A DNA stretch of 64,000 nt from Streptomyces ferrugineus (GCF_015160855.1 NZ_CP063373.1:9585001-9649000), one strand, 5' to 3'. Positions 16,701 to 25,771 are shown, numbered from the stretch's first letter. The notes: a model not told the origin generated them from the letters alone. Program-made: numbers and translations.

Positions 16701-16961
16701 GCCGAAGACGGTCGCCACTGCGAACGCCACGCCCCGGTAGCCACCGCCGAAGGACCCTTCGGCGATCGCCGCCTGAAGGGCCAGCAGCACCAGCACCAGG
16801 AGGGCGAGGATGTCGCCGACACCACCCACCAACTGCGCGCTCCACAGCCTCTTGAGCTGCGGTCGGCGCAGCAGGGCGCGGACGGCGCGCTCGCGGGAGT
16901 CCGCCGCGAGGGTGTCGTCGGGGGCCGTGTTGGGGGCCGTTGGCTGCTCGGCTCGCGTCAT
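13767..16961 (-). CDS. tmk: MFS transporter-like domain fused to thymidylate kinase, with coiled-coil and acidic repeat tail
   Basis: A 1064-residue multidomain protein. Residues about 35-490 are an MFS-like membrane region (about 12 hydrophobic helices, few canonical MFS motifs). Residues about 507-712 are thymidylate kinase: FIALEGGDGAGKSTQAEALAEW (P-loop), VVTREPGATPVGKRLRSILLD (the DR(E/D)P-type loop as TREPG), ISDRYVDSSVAYQGAGR and LLDISPESARERF. It phosphorylates dTMP to dTDP. Residues about 712-870 are an Ala/Glu/Arg-rich heptad-like coiled coil, and about 870-1064 an acidic tail with three to four copies of a unit like ADETAVLPPVPPG. The fusion is known in streptomycetes; the transport role of the N-terminal part is unproved. 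It would tether dTDP synthesis to the membrane. Confidence 0.93.
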   Translation of the reverse strand: MTRAEQPTAPNTAPDDTLAADSRERAVRALLRRPQLKRLWSAQLVGGVGDILALLVLVLLALQAAIAEGSFGGGYRGVAFAVATVFGVRILATLLFGAVLLGPLTSLTSQEGPLDRRWTMVGADGLRAALLIVAPLWIDWMPDNALALLLVTVFVTGVAERFWTVCRESAAPALLPAPPPEGATVRPLPDHLDALRRLSLRTSFVSVPLAAAALVVAALLNNLLGAGLDWFEQHQAALASYVAAGLFAASLSVLTFLELPGTRTPRARSPLEGLRRPKTGSGVDKGRTGVIALLVTACAAVAGAVSAAVAVAVLHAKDLGGGPVLYGLLVLALTGAVVVGIRTAPSVLPALSRRRLLALAIAFTGIALLAAGLVPDVTTVLLIIALAGIGAGMAANTGHTLIDQEAEEFRRPRTTEHLHAVVRVCVALGAVIAPLVAALIGPHRLESGKFVFAHGGAAFTLMLVGALLLPVAALVLAKVDDRSGVPLRQDLRDALLGGDDPEQVPATSGFFIALEGGDGAGKSTQAEALAEWIRGKGHEVVVTREPGATPVGKRLRSILLDVSSAGLSHRAEALLYAADRAEHVDTVVRPALERGAVVISDRYVDSSVAYQGAGRDLSPTEIARINRWATNGLAPHLTVLLDISPESARERFTEAPDRLESEPTEFHARVRSGFLTLAAADPGRYLVVDAGQEPEAVTTVVRHRLDQMLPLSEAEIQAQEEARRKAEEEARRKAEEEAARKAEEERLERERQEQLARLRAEEEERKRRELEEAQRREAERQAEEARQRAEEARRRAEEERQRLLAEEKARAEEEARRKAEEERRRKQAEEEARLRAEAEALRLEKQRKAEEALLRAEEARRRAEQAASAAQAGPKPTGPAAGAGFGDAVTVPTPVVTPGGASDETTVLRPVRDEEQRETGDEPAAGDRPSGESESEVTAKLPQPPVPSEADETTVLPPVAPGAADETAVLPPVPPGAADETAVLPPVSEDESGDRVPPGYFRDEERTREMPQVDEAGASRRRARSDWAEETPLDDLPTLADELLGPHEDEYDEDGGGRGRGRRR

Positions 16962-17128
16962 GCTTTCAGCCTATCGGGAGCCACCGACAGCCCGGCCCGC
17001 GCGCCCGAACGTACGGCCGCCCCGACACCAAACTGATGCCGAGGCGTTCGTTTTGCGAACCGTAAGTGAAGAACCGGGCCGCCAACCGGCCCTCATTGGG
17101 GCCCGGTTGGTCCCGAAGCGAGGGCGGC

Positions 17129-19966
17129 TCAGTCCTCCGCCGACGACTTGGAGGCGGTCGCCTTCTTGGCGGCCGTCTTCTTCGCCGTCGTCTTCTTCGC
17201 GGCCGTGGTCGTCTTCTTCGCCGCGGTCTTCTTGGCGGCCGTCTTCTTGGCCGGGGCGGCCTTCTTGGCGGTCGTCTTCTTCGCGGCGGCCTTCTTCGCC
17301 GTCTTCTTGGCGGGCCCCTTGGCGCGCTTCTCGGCGAGCAGCTCGAAGCCGCGCTCCGGGGTGATCGTCTCGACGCTGTCGCCGGAGCGCAGGGTCGCGT
17401 TGGTCTCCCCGTCGGTGACGTACGGCCCGAAGCGGCCGTCCTTGACGACGACCGGCTTCTCGCTGACCGGGTCGGTGCCCAGCTCCTTCAGCGGCGGCTT
17501 GGCGGCGGCGCGGCCCCGCTGCTTGGGCTGGGCGTAGATCGCCAGCGCCTCTTCGAGGGTGATCGTGAAGAGCTGCTCCTCGGACTGCAGCGAGCGCGAG
17601 TCGGTGCCCTTCTTCAGGTACGGCCCGTAGCGGCCGTTCTGCGCGGTGATCTCCACGCCTTCCGCGTCGGTGCCGACGACCCGGGGCAGGGACATCAGCT
17701 TGAGCGCGTCCTGAAGGGTCACCGTGTCGAGCGACATCGACTTGAACAGCGAGGCCGTGCGCGGCTTGACGGCGTTCTTGCCGGTCTTCGGGGTGCCCTC
17801 GGGGAGCACCTCGGTGACGTACGGGCCGTAGCGGCCGTCCTTGGCGACGATCGCGTGACCGGTCTTCGGGTCGGTGCCCAGCTCGAAGTCGCCGCTGGGC
17901 TTGGCCAGCAGTTCCTCGGCCAGCTCGACGGACAGCTCGTCCGGCGCGAGGTCGTCCGGGATGTCGGCGCGCTGGTGCTGCTCGGTGTCCTTCTCGCCGC
18001 GCTCGATGTACGGGCCGTAGCGGCCGACCCGCAGCACGATGTCGTTGCCCACCGGGAACGACGACACCTCGCGCGCGTCGATCGCGCCCAGGTCGGTCAC
18101 CAGCTCCTTGAGGCCGCCGAGGTGGTCCCCGTCGCCGTTGCCCGCGTCGGCCGCGTCGCCGTTGTGGGTGCCCTCGCCGAAGTAGAACCGCTTCAGCCAC
18201 GGCACGGACTGGGCCTCGCCGCGGGCGATGCGGTCGAGGTCGTCCTCCATCCTGGCGGTGAAGTCGTAGTCGACCAGCCGCCCGAAGTGCTTCTCCAGGA
18301 GGTTGACCACGGCGAAGGACAGGAAGGACGGGACGAGCGCCGTGCCCTTCTTGAACACATAGCCGCGGTCGAGGATCGTGCCGATGATCGACGCGTACGT
18401 CGACGGGCGGCCGATCTCGCGCTCTTCCAGCTCCTTGACCAGGGATGCCTCGGTGTAGCGGGCCGGGGGCTTGGTGGCGTGCCCGTCTACCGTGATCTCC
18501 TCGGCGCTCAGCGCGTCGCCCTCGCTGACCTGGGGCAGCCGGCGCTCGCGGTCGTCCAGCTCGGCGTTCGGGTCGTCGGCGCCCTCGACGTAGGCCTTGA
18601 GGAAGCCGTGGAAGGTGATCGTCTTGCCGGACGCGCTGAACTCGACGTCGCGCCCGTCGGCCGCCGTGCCGCCGATCTTGACGGTGACGGAGTTACCGGT
18701 CGCGTCCTTCATCTGCGAGGCCACGGTCCGCTTCCAGATCAGCTCGTAGAGCTTGAACTGGTCACCGGTCAGCCCGGTCTCGGCAGGCGTGCGGAAGCGG
18801 TCGCCGGAGGGGCGGATCGCCTCGTGCGCCTCCTGGGCGTTCTTGACCTTGCCGGCGTACGTCCGCGGGGCGGACGGCAGGTAGTCGGCGCCGTACAGCT
18901 GCGTGACCTGGGCGCGGGCGGCCGCCACGGCGGTGTCGCTCAGCGTCGTGGAGTCCGTACGCATGTACGTGATGTAGCCGTTCTCGTACAGCTTCTGCGC
19001 GATCTGCATCGTGGCCTTCGCGCCGAAGCCGAGCTTGCGGCTGGCCTCCTGCTGCATGGTCGTCGTACGGAACGGGGCGTACGGCGAGCGGCGGTAGGGC
19101 TTGGACTCCACGGACCGGACGGCGAACCGCGTCTGCTCCAGGGCGGCGGCGAGGGCGCGGGCGTTCGCCTCGTCGAGGTGGAGGGTGTTCGCGCTCTTGA
19201 GTTGTCCCAGGGAGTCGAAGTCGCGGCCCTGCGCGACCCGCCTGCCGTCGACGGTCTGGAGGCGGGCGACCAGCGACGACGGGTCCGACGAGTCCCCGGC
19301 GCGGCCGGTCGCGAAGGTGCCCGTCAGGTCCCAGTACTCGGCAGAACGAAACGCGATCCGCTCGCGTTCCCGCTCCACCACGAGTCGGGTGGCCACCGAC
19401 TGCACCCGGCCCGCCGACAGCCGCGGCATGACCTTCTTCCACAGGACCGGCGAGACCTCGTAGCCGTAGAGGCGGTCGAGGATGCGGCGGGTCTCCTGGG
19501 CGTCGACCAGCTTCTGGTTGAGCTGGCGCGGGTTGGCGACGGCGGCCTGGATCGCGGCCTTGGTGATCTCGTGGAAGACCATCCGCTTGACCGGAACCTT
19601 GGGCTTGAGGACCTCCTGGAGGTGCCAGGCGATGGCCTCGCCCTCGCGGTCCTCATCGGTGGCGAGGTAGAGCTCGTCGGACTCCTTCAGCAGGTCCTTG
19701 AGCTTCTTGACCTGCTGCCGCTTGTCGGCGTTGACGACATAGATCGGCTCGAAGTCGTGTTCGACGTCCACGCCGAGGCGGCGGACCTCGCCGGTGTACT
19801 TCTCGGGCACCTCCGCGGCGCCGTTCGGGAGGTCGCGGATGTGCCCGACGCTCGCCTCGACAACGTATCCGGGGCCGAGGTAGCCCTTGATCGTCTTCGC
19901 CTTGGCAGGCGACTCGACGATGACGAGTCGGCGGCCGCCCTGTGCGGTCTCGCTGGTCGGGGACAA
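17129..19966 (-). CDS. topA: DNA topoisomerase I with lysine-rich C-terminal tail
   Basis: A 945-residue type IA topoisomerase that relaxes negative supercoils. The Toprim domain opens the protein (RRLVIVESPAKAKTIKGYLG, then ATDEDREGEAIAWHL with acidic metal ligands). The active-site Tyr is in GYITYMRTDST at about residue 330. The C-terminal part has four Topo_C-type repeats carrying GRYGPY or GRFGPY and, from about residue 877, a tail of repeated KKTA/AKKA units ending SSAED. No zinc-finger Cys clusters are seen, as known for actinobacterial TopA. I chose TTG 19966 because the protein then begins LSPTSETAQGG like relatives and a purine-rich AGAGAAGAG lies upstream; a longer frame to 20185 lacks homology. 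Confidence 0.95.
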   Translation of the reverse strand: MSPTSETAQGGRRLVIVESPAKAKTIKGYLGPGYVVEASVGHIRDLPNGAAEVPEKYTGEVRRLGVDVEHDFEPIYVVNADKRQQVKKLKDLLKESDELYLATDEDREGEAIAWHLQEVLKPKVPVKRMVFHEITKAAIQAAVANPRQLNQKLVDAQETRRILDRLYGYEVSPVLWKKVMPRLSAGRVQSVATRLVVERERERIAFRSAEYWDLTGTFATGRAGDSSDPSSLVARLQTVDGRRVAQGRDFDSLGQLKSANTLHLDEANARALAAALEQTRFAVRSVESKPYRRSPYAPFRTTTMQQEASRKLGFGAKATMQIAQKLYENGYITYMRTDSTTLSDTAVAAARAQVTQLYGADYLPSAPRTYAGKVKNAQEAHEAIRPSGDRFRTPAETGLTGDQFKLYELIWKRTVASQMKDATGNSVTVKIGGTAADGRDVEFSASGKTITFHGFLKAYVEGADDPNAELDDRERRLPQVSEGDALSAEEITVDGHATKPPARYTEASLVKELEEREIGRPSTYASIIGTILDRGYVFKKGTALVPSFLSFAVVNLLEKHFGRLVDYDFTARMEDDLDRIARGEAQSVPWLKRFYFGEGTHNGDAADAGNGDGDHLGGLKELVTDLGAIDAREVSSFPVGNDIVLRVGRYGPYIERGEKDTEQHQRADIPDDLAPDELSVELAEELLAKPSGDFELGTDPKTGHAIVAKDGRYGPYVTEVLPEGTPKTGKNAVKPRTASLFKSMSLDTVTLQDALKLMSLPRVVGTDAEGVEITAQNGRYGPYLKKGTDSRSLQSEEQLFTITLEEALAIYAQPKQRGRAAAKPPLKELGTDPVSEKPVVVKDGRFGPYVTDGETNATLRSGDSVETITPERGFELLAEKRAKGPAKKTAKKAAAKKTTAKKAAPAKKTAAKKTAAKKTTTAAKKTTAKKTAAKKATASKSSAED

Positions 19967-20214
19967 CTTCGCTCTTCTCTCCGGTCGACGCTGGGCCTCC
20001 CCGGCCCCGCTCGGGTTCCGGGGTCGGGTGGTGGTGACGCTGCGGAGTGTGACGGTACATCCCGCCCTGTTGTCAAACGGGAAAAGCCCGCAACGGCCAC
20101 TCGAACGGTAACCCGACTTCCGCCATTCCTGCCGCCCGGAGTGCCCACAGGTCTTTTCGAGCCTTTCCGGAAGACGGCCTGCCAATTACCGGCCGCCCAG
20201 CTCGTGGGCCGTTC

Positions 20215-20412
20215 TCAGAGGCGGGAGAAGCACCATGTTCCGACGATCAAAGCGATCACCGAGACCAGGCTCGCGAGGGTCGCCGATGCGACGGGGCTCA
20301 CACCGTGGGCGACGGGCCGACGCTGTCGCACCCGGGCCGCGGTCCACACCAGCAGCCCGCCTCCGAACAGGGCGAACACCGCACCCGCGAAGATCGCCGG
20401 TCCCCTTTCCAT
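20215..20412 (-). CDS. Small two-helix membrane protein
   Basis: A 65-residue frame with two hydrophobic helices (AIFAGAVFALFGGGLLVW and ATLASLVSVIALIVGTW) separated by a basic stretch TAARVRQRRP. It is on the minus strand upstream of topA, 248 bases from the topA start. A small conserved membrane protein occupies this place in related Streptomyces, as I recall. No function can be assigned. Codon use is typical of the host. Confidence 0.6.
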   Translation of the reverse strand: MERGPAIFAGAVFALFGGGLLVWTAARVRQRRPVAHGVSPVASATLASLVSVIALIVGTWCFSRL

Positions 20413-20988
20413 GGTTCCGCTTGCCCCTTTTCTCCCGTCCGCGAACGCTCAGCCCGGCGAGGCTGACACGCGCGGACGGCGCACAGGCGAACCTCAGGTG
20501 AACGCGGGACCGACGCGGCCGTGGACCGGCGAACCCTCCGGTCCCGATCGCCACAACAGCCCCACAAGATCCTCCACCCTCGTCGACCTCACCCGCCTCA
20601 GACCGCGCCGGGGGGCGGGTGTCTTTCCGGTCGTCCAGGGGTTGTCGGCCCGGCGACCGTGCGCATGATCTTGTGAGCCCGGCGCCAGATCGACTCGAAT
20701 TTGTTCCCGCGCGGCTTGTCGGCGTTGTCGGCTCCGGTTCTTGCGCGTCTTTTCACCGGGTGCCCGAACAGTGCTTATGACCTGATCGGTGCGGGGTTTG
20801 GCACAGTCGACCAAGAGGACCGGTTCCCGCGGCAGTACGGCGCCCGAACGCAGTCCCCGGCCTTCGGCCGACATGAGCCGTCCGAACGGGCGCCAGCGGC
20901 CCGAAATCCGTCCGACGGCCCGGAGAGATCCACCGCGTCCGGCACGCCCCCAGGACGGCCCGCGGCAGGCGCGAGCCCCCTCGCAGGG
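20413..20988. other. 576-base intergenic region without a convincing gene
   Basis: Frames here are Arg/Pro-rich shadows without ribosome binding sites or recognisable domains. A direct TGATCTTGTGAGCC-like stretch near 20665 and GC-rich inverted repeats are visible, but nothing I can name. Promoters of the small membrane protein probably lie at its left end. Confidence 0.4.
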
Positions 20989-22518
20989 TCACCGCGCCGG
21001 CTCGAGGAACCCCTGCCCCACCAGCAGCCGGATCTGCGCGGGCGTGCGGTCACGCAGCAACACCGGGTCTTCGCCCATCAGTTGGGCGATCGCGTCCAGG
21101 ATGCGGCCCGCGCTCAGCGAGCCGTCGCACACGCCGGCGAAGCCCGCGCCGACCGTGTCCACCTGGGTGGCCCGGCGCATGCCGCGGTGCTGGCGCAGCA
21201 CCACGTGCTCCGGATCCTCGGCACCGGGCAGCCCGACCTGCTCCTGCACGACCTCGGCGACGAGCCGGAAGTGGTCCGCCAGCAGTCCCGCGTCGTCCCG
21301 CGCGCGCAGGTAGTCGAGCCGGTCGAAGTGCGCCCGCACCGTGTCGCCGAGCGGCTGCTCGACCGGATGCGGCCACTCCTCCACCGTGATCGAGGGCACG
21401 GCGGCCGACGTCCGGCGCAGGGTGATCCAGCCGAAGCCCACGGCCTTGACCTTGCGCGCCTCGAACTCGTCCAGCCACGCGTCGTACCGCGCCTGGTAGT
21501 CGGCGGCGTCGCCCCGGTGGTCACCGGCGTCCCTGAGCCACAGCTCGGCGTACTGCGTGATGTCCTGGACCTCGCGCTGCACGATCCACGCGTCGCATCC
21601 GCGCGGCACCCAGGACCTGAGCCTGTCCTGCCACTCCTCCCCCTCCACGTGCTGCCAGTTGGCGAGGAACTGCGCGAACCCGCCCTCGTTCAGCCGCTCC
21701 CCCGCTCCCTGAACGATCGACCGGCACAGATCGTCCCCGCCCATTCCGCCGTCGCGGTACGTCAGCCGCGCGCTGGGCGAGATCACGAAGGGCGGGTTGG
21801 ACACGATGAGGTCGTACGTCTCGCCGTTCCTGAGCGGCTCGAACAGCGAGCCCTCCCTCAGGTCCGCGGCCGGGGCGCCGGACAGCGCGAGCGTGAGCGC
21901 GGTGATGTGCAACGCGCGCGGGTTGAGGTCGGTCGCCGTCACGCGCGTGGCGTGCTGCGCGGCGTGCAGCGCCTGGATGCCGGAGCCGGTGCCGAGGTCG
22001 AGAGCGCAGGACACGGGCGTACGGACGGTGATGCCGGCGAGAGTCGTGGAGGCGCCGCCGACGCCGAGGACGACACCTTCGTCCTTGCTGCCGATCCCGC
22101 CCGCTCCGCCGACCGCGCATCCCAGGTCGGACACGATGAACCAGTCCTCGCCCGCGGGGCCGCCGTACGGCCGTACGTCCACGGTCGCGCGGACGTCGTC
22201 GCCGGACTCGCCGCCGACCCGGACCAGCCAGCCGCTCTCCAGGCACGCGTCGACGGGCAGCACGTCCGCCACGCGCGCGTACGGCACGGGCTGCTGCAGC
22301 AGGAACAGCCGTACGAGGGCCTCCAGCGGCGTGTCTCCCCGGGTGGCCCGGAGTGCGGGCACGGTCTCGCTCCGGGCGAGCGCCGCGTACGCGGGCGCGC
22401 CCAGCAGTTCGAGCAACCCGTCGGCAGTGAAGGAGGCCCTCAGCAGGGCCTCCCGCAGCCTGGCGGCGACATCGGGGTGGTCGGAAGTGGGCAGGGCGGG
22501 CAGCGTGGAGTCACTCAC
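20989..22518 (-). CDS. SAM-dependent methyltransferase, HemK/RlmG-like small domain type
   Basis: A 509-residue protein. Residues about 15-150 are a helical N-terminal domain with no motif I recognise. The methyltransferase core starts near residue 165: CALDLGTGSGIQALHAA (motif I, SAM binding), VTATDLNPRALHITALTLAL (motif II), and YDLIVSNPPFVISP, an NPPF motif found in enzymes that methylate planar nitrogen in Gln, adenine or guanine. The C-terminal 150 residues (from about 340) contain a further uncharacterised domain. The substrate is not evident; the closest general class is rRNA/protein-glutamine methyltransferases. GTG 22518 has GAGGGC just upstream. The lipoprotein gene lies 36 bases upstream in the same direction. 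Confidence 0.85.
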   Translation of the reverse strand: MSDSTLPALPTSDHPDVAARLREALLRASFTADGLLELLGAPAYAALARSETVPALRATRGDTPLEALVRLFLLQQPVPYARVADVLPVDACLESGWLVRVGGESGDDVRATVDVRPYGGPAGEDWFIVSDLGCAVGGAGGIGSKDEGVVLGVGGASTTLAGITVRTPVSCALDLGTGSGIQALHAAQHATRVTATDLNPRALHITALTLALSGAPAADLREGSLFEPLRNGETYDLIVSNPPFVISPSARLTYRDGGMGGDDLCRSIVQGAGERLNEGGFAQFLANWQHVEGEEWQDRLRSWVPRGCDAWIVQREVQDITQYAELWLRDAGDHRGDAADYQARYDAWLDEFEARKVKAVGFGWITLRRTSAAVPSITVEEWPHPVEQPLGDTVRAHFDRLDYLRARDDAGLLADHFRLVAEVVQEQVGLPGAEDPEHVVLRQHRGMRRATQVDTVGAGFAGVCDGSLSAGRILDAIAQLMGEDPVLLRDRTPAQIRLLVGQGFLEPAR

Positions 22519-22554
22519 GCCCTCATTGTCACCCGCGCCCGCCCCTCGGGCGGC

Positions 22555-23151
22555 TCAGCCGGTGGCGGTCCCGGCCGACGCGGACGCCACGGCGGCCTGC
22601 TTGCAGCCCTCCTGCGAGGTGAGCGCCTTCTTGGTGTCGCCCGACTCCAGCTTCTTCAGCGCCTTGACCGCGCTCTGGCGCTGGGTCTCGACCTGCTTCA
22701 TCTCGGCCGACACGTCCTTCAGGCCGGACGCGAACTTCCCCTGGTCCTTGGTGTCCAGACCGTCGACCTGCTTCTTCAGGTCGGCGTAGGCCGCGGAGAG
22801 GGCGGTGAGCTTGGTGATGACGTCCTTCTGGATCGTCGCCCCGTTGTCGACGCCCGGAGGCGCCCCGGCGCTGCTGATCAGGCTCGCGCGCGCCTTGTAG
22901 CCGTCGGCGAGGTCCTGGAAGGCCTTGGAGTCGGCCTGCTGGAGTTCCTTGGGCGTGCTCTTGGTGTCCTTGGCCGCCTTGGTGATCGCGACGTAGGCAG
23001 CCGAGATCTTCGCGTTCTGCGCCGGCACGGCGTCGCAGACCTTCTTGGCCCAGGCGTCGAGCTCCTTGTTGCCCTCGTCGCCCGAGCATCCCGTCAGCGC
23101 CAGTGTCAGTACCGCACCGCCGGACAGTGCGGCCGCCAGCTTCTTGTTCAC
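22555..23151 (-). CDS. Small secreted lipoprotein
   Basis: A 198-residue lipoprotein: start VNKKLAAALSGG, hydrophobic segment and lipobox LALTGCSG. GTG 23151 is chosen because GGAAGGGA lies about 8 bases upstream; an in-frame ATG 18 bases earlier has no such site. The mature part is almost all helical, Ala/Lys-rich, with a pair of cysteines (VCDAVP near the start, GCKQAA near the end) that could form a disulfide. The pattern suggests a helical bundle on the cell surface. No enzymatic motif is seen. It may be cotranscribed with the methyltransferase gene downstream (36-base gap). Confidence 0.8.
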   Translation of the reverse strand: MNKKLAAALSGGAVLTLALTGCSGDEGNKELDAWAKKVCDAVPAQNAKISAAYVAITKAAKDTKSTPKELQQADSKAFQDLADGYKARASLISSAGAPPGVDNGATIQKDVITKLTALSAAYADLKKQVDGLDTKDQGKFASGLKDVSAEMKQVETQRQSAVKALKKLESGDTKKALTSQEGCKQAAVASASAGTATG

Positions 23152-23299
23152 CGGTTTGGTCCCTTCCACGGCTCTCGGCCACGGGACCCTACACGCCGCA
23201 AGGGGAACGGGAGTGCACCGAATGCCACATATGTACGGATTTCTCGCTCTTTACACCATGCGAGAGAAGCGTCACGGCAAGGGCGTGAACAAGCGCGAA

Positions 23300-23337
23300 G
23301 CGGGCGGGCGGCGCATCAATTCGCGCCGCCCGCCCGC
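23300..23337 (-). terminator. Terminator of hppA
   Basis: A perfect 15-base GC inverted repeat (arms 23300-23314 and 23323-23337, loop ATCAATTC) about 28 bases past the hppA stop and before the lipoprotein start. Confidence 0.85.
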
Positions 23338-23365
23338 CTCTTGAGCTGGGCCGTCGTAAGACCGC

Positions 23366-25771
23366 CTACGAAACCACCGCGGGGTCCGCCGGGTTGGGCA
23401 CTCGTTCGGCGTTGCCTTCGTCACCCATGGCGATGCCGCGCCGCTTGGAGACGTAGACCGCGCCGACGATCACCAGGAGCGAGAGCACGGCGATCGTGAT
23501 CCTCACGCCGACGCTCTTGTCCTCGCCGTAGCTGAACTGGATGACCGCGGGCGCGATGAGCAGCGACACGAGGTTCATCACCTTCAGCAGCGGGTTGATC
23601 GCCGGGCCGGCGGTGTCCTTGAAGGGGTCGCCGACCGTGTCGCCGATCACCGTGGCGGCGTGGGCCTCGCTGCCCTTGCCGCCGTGGTGGCCGTCCTCGA
23701 CGAGCTTCTTGGCGTTGTCCCAGGCACCGCCGGAGTTGGCGAGGAACACCGCCATCAGCGTGCCGGCGCCGATCGCCCCCGCCAGGAACGCTCCCAGGGC
23801 GCCGACCCCGAGCGTGAACCCGATGAAGATGGGCGCCATCACGGCGAGCAGACCCGGCGTGGCGAGCTCGCGCAGGGCATCCCGGGTGCAGATGTCGACG
23901 ACCTTGCCGTACTCCGGCTTCTCCGTGTAGTCCATGATCCCGGGCCGCTCACGGAACTGCCGCCGCACCTCGTACACCACGGAACCCGCCGACCGCGACA
24001 CCGCGTTGATGGCGAGACCCGAGAAGAGGAAGACGACCGCCGCGCCCGCGATCAGGCCGACGAGGTTGTTGGGCTGCGAGATGTCCATCATCAGGCTCAT
24101 CGGCGCGCCTTCGCCGCTGAGCTTCTCGCCGACGTCCCGGGCGCCGGTGGTGATGGCGTCGCGGTACGACCCGAAGAGCGCCGCCGCCGCCAGGACGGCG
24201 GTGGCGATGGCGATGCCCTTGGTGATGGCCTTGGTGGTGTTGCCGACCGCGTCCAGGTTGGTGAGCACCTGGGCGCCGGCGCCCTCGACGTCGCCGGACA
24301 TCTCGGCGATGCCCTGCGCGTTGTCGGAGACCGGGCCGAAGGTGTCCATGGCGACGATCACGCCGACCGTGGTGAGCAGGCCGGTGCCGGCCAGCGCCAC
24401 CGCGAACAGCGCCAGCATGATCGACGTGCCGCCGAGCAGGAACGCCCCGTACACGCCGAGACCGATCAGCAGAGCGGTGTAGACGGCCGACTCCAGGCCG
24501 ACCGAGATGCCGGCGAGGACGACGGTGGCGGGACCGGTCAGCGAGGTCTTGCCGATGTCCATGACCGGACGTCGGTTGGTCTCGGTGAAGTAGCCGGTCA
24601 GCTGCTGGATGACGGCGGCGAGCAGGATGCCGATCGCCACGGCGACGAGGGCGAGGATCCGCGGATCGCCGTCCTTGGCCGCGATCGCCTCGTCGGTGAT
24701 GCCGTCGAGGTCGGCGTACGACGACGGCAGGTAGATGAACACGGCGGCCGCGACGAGTGCGATCGAGATCACCGCGGAGATGAAGAACCCGCGGTTGATC
24801 GCCGTCATGCCGCTGCGGTCGCTGCGGCGCGGGGCCACGGCGAAGATGCCGATCATCGCGGTGATCACGCCGATCGCGGGCACGATCAGCGGGAAGGCGA
24901 GCCCGGAGTCACCGAACGCCGCCGATCCTAGGATCAGCGCGGCGACCAGGGTCACGGCGTACGACTCGAAGAGGTCGGCCGCCATGCCCGCGCAGTCGCC
25001 GACGTTGTCGCCCACGTTGTCGGCGATGGTCGCGGCATTGCGCGGGTCGTCCTCCGGAATGCCTTGCTCGACCTTGCCGACCAGGTCGGCGCCGACGTCG
25101 GCGGCCTTGGTGAAGATGCCGCCGCCGACACGCATGAACATCGCGATCAGCGCGGCACCGAGACCGAATCCTTCGAGCACCTTCGGCGCGTCGGCCGCGT
25201 ACACCAACACCACACAGGAGGCGCCCAGCAGACCGAGCCCCACCGTGAACATGCCGACGACGCCGCCCGTGCGGAAAGCGATCTTCATGGCTTTGTGCGA
25301 GACGGCGGTGAGATCCTTTTCCGGCTCTCCCGGCGCCGGGGTCGCTTCCCGTGCCGCCGCGGCGACACGCACATTGCTGCGGACGGCAAGCCACATGCCG
25401 ATATAACCGGTGGCCGCCGAGAACGCGGCGCCGATCAAGAAGAACACCGATCGGCCGATGCGCTGATTCCAGTCGTCCGCGGGCAGCAGCATGAGCAGGA
25501 AGAACACGACGACGGCGAATACACCGAGCGTGCGCAACTGACGGGCCAGATAGGCGTTGGCGCCCTCCTGGACCGCTGCCGCGATCTTCTTCATGCTGTC
25601 GGTGCCCTCGCCCGCCGCGAGCACCTGGCGCACGAGGACGCCGGCGACCACGAGTGCGGCCAGCGCGACGACGCCGATGATCGTGATGATGATCCGGTTG
25701 TCGTCGGTCAGCACTGCCGCTGCGAGGGTTGTGGGGTGGTCTAGCTGATGAGGGGTAGAAAGCCCCGCCAT
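23366..25771 (-). CDS. hppA: Membrane-bound proton-pumping inorganic pyrophosphatase
   Basis: An 801-residue integral membrane protein with about 16 hydrophobic helices. It couples hydrolysis of pyrophosphate to proton export, recovering energy from biosynthesis. The substrate signature is complete: GGGIFTKAADVGADLVGKVE, then DDPRNAATIADNVGDNVGD, and near the C terminus a second Asp/Lys-rich site including NSGGAWDNAKK and GDTVGDPFKDTAGPA. The segment GNTTKAITKG has Lys where potassium-dependent enzymes have Ala (GNTTAA), so it should be of the potassium-independent class. ATG 25771 follows AAGGAGG. Monocistronic, with an unusually AT-rich upstream region. Confidence 0.97.
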   Translation of the reverse strand: MAGLSTPHQLDHPTTLAAAVLTDDNRIIITIIGVVALAALVVAGVLVRQVLAAGEGTDSMKKIAAAVQEGANAYLARQLRTLGVFAVVVFFLLMLLPADDWNQRIGRSVFFLIGAAFSAATGYIGMWLAVRSNVRVAAAAREATPAPGEPEKDLTAVSHKAMKIAFRTGGVVGMFTVGLGLLGASCVVLVYAADAPKVLEGFGLGAALIAMFMRVGGGIFTKAADVGADLVGKVEQGIPEDDPRNAATIADNVGDNVGDCAGMAADLFESYAVTLVAALILGSAAFGDSGLAFPLIVPAIGVITAMIGIFAVAPRRSDRSGMTAINRGFFISAVISIALVAAAVFIYLPSSYADLDGITDEAIAAKDGDPRILALVAVAIGILLAAVIQQLTGYFTETNRRPVMDIGKTSLTGPATVVLAGISVGLESAVYTALLIGLGVYGAFLLGGTSIMLALFAVALAGTGLLTTVGVIVAMDTFGPVSDNAQGIAEMSGDVEGAGAQVLTNLDAVGNTTKAITKGIAIATAVLAAAALFGSYRDAITTGARDVGEKLSGEGAPMSLMMDISQPNNLVGLIAGAAVVFLFSGLAINAVSRSAGSVVYEVRRQFRERPGIMDYTEKPEYGKVVDICTRDALRELATPGLLAVMAPIFIGFTLGVGALGAFLAGAIGAGTLMAVFLANSGGAWDNAKKLVEDGHHGGKGSEAHAATVIGDTVGDPFKDTAGPAINPLLKVMNLVSLLIAPAVIQFSYGEDKSVGVRITIAVLSLLVIVGAVYVSKRRGIAMGDEGNAERVPNPADPAVVS

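Noticed and set aside
17066..20668. A 1200-codon open frame opposite topA
   Set aside because: It is the shadow of topA in GC-rich DNA: its composition is Arg/Val/Gly/Asp-biased and shows no domain.
20701..23499. A 932-codon frame opposite the methyltransferase and lipoprotein genes
   Set aside because: It spans two real minus-strand genes and their gap and has no protein character.
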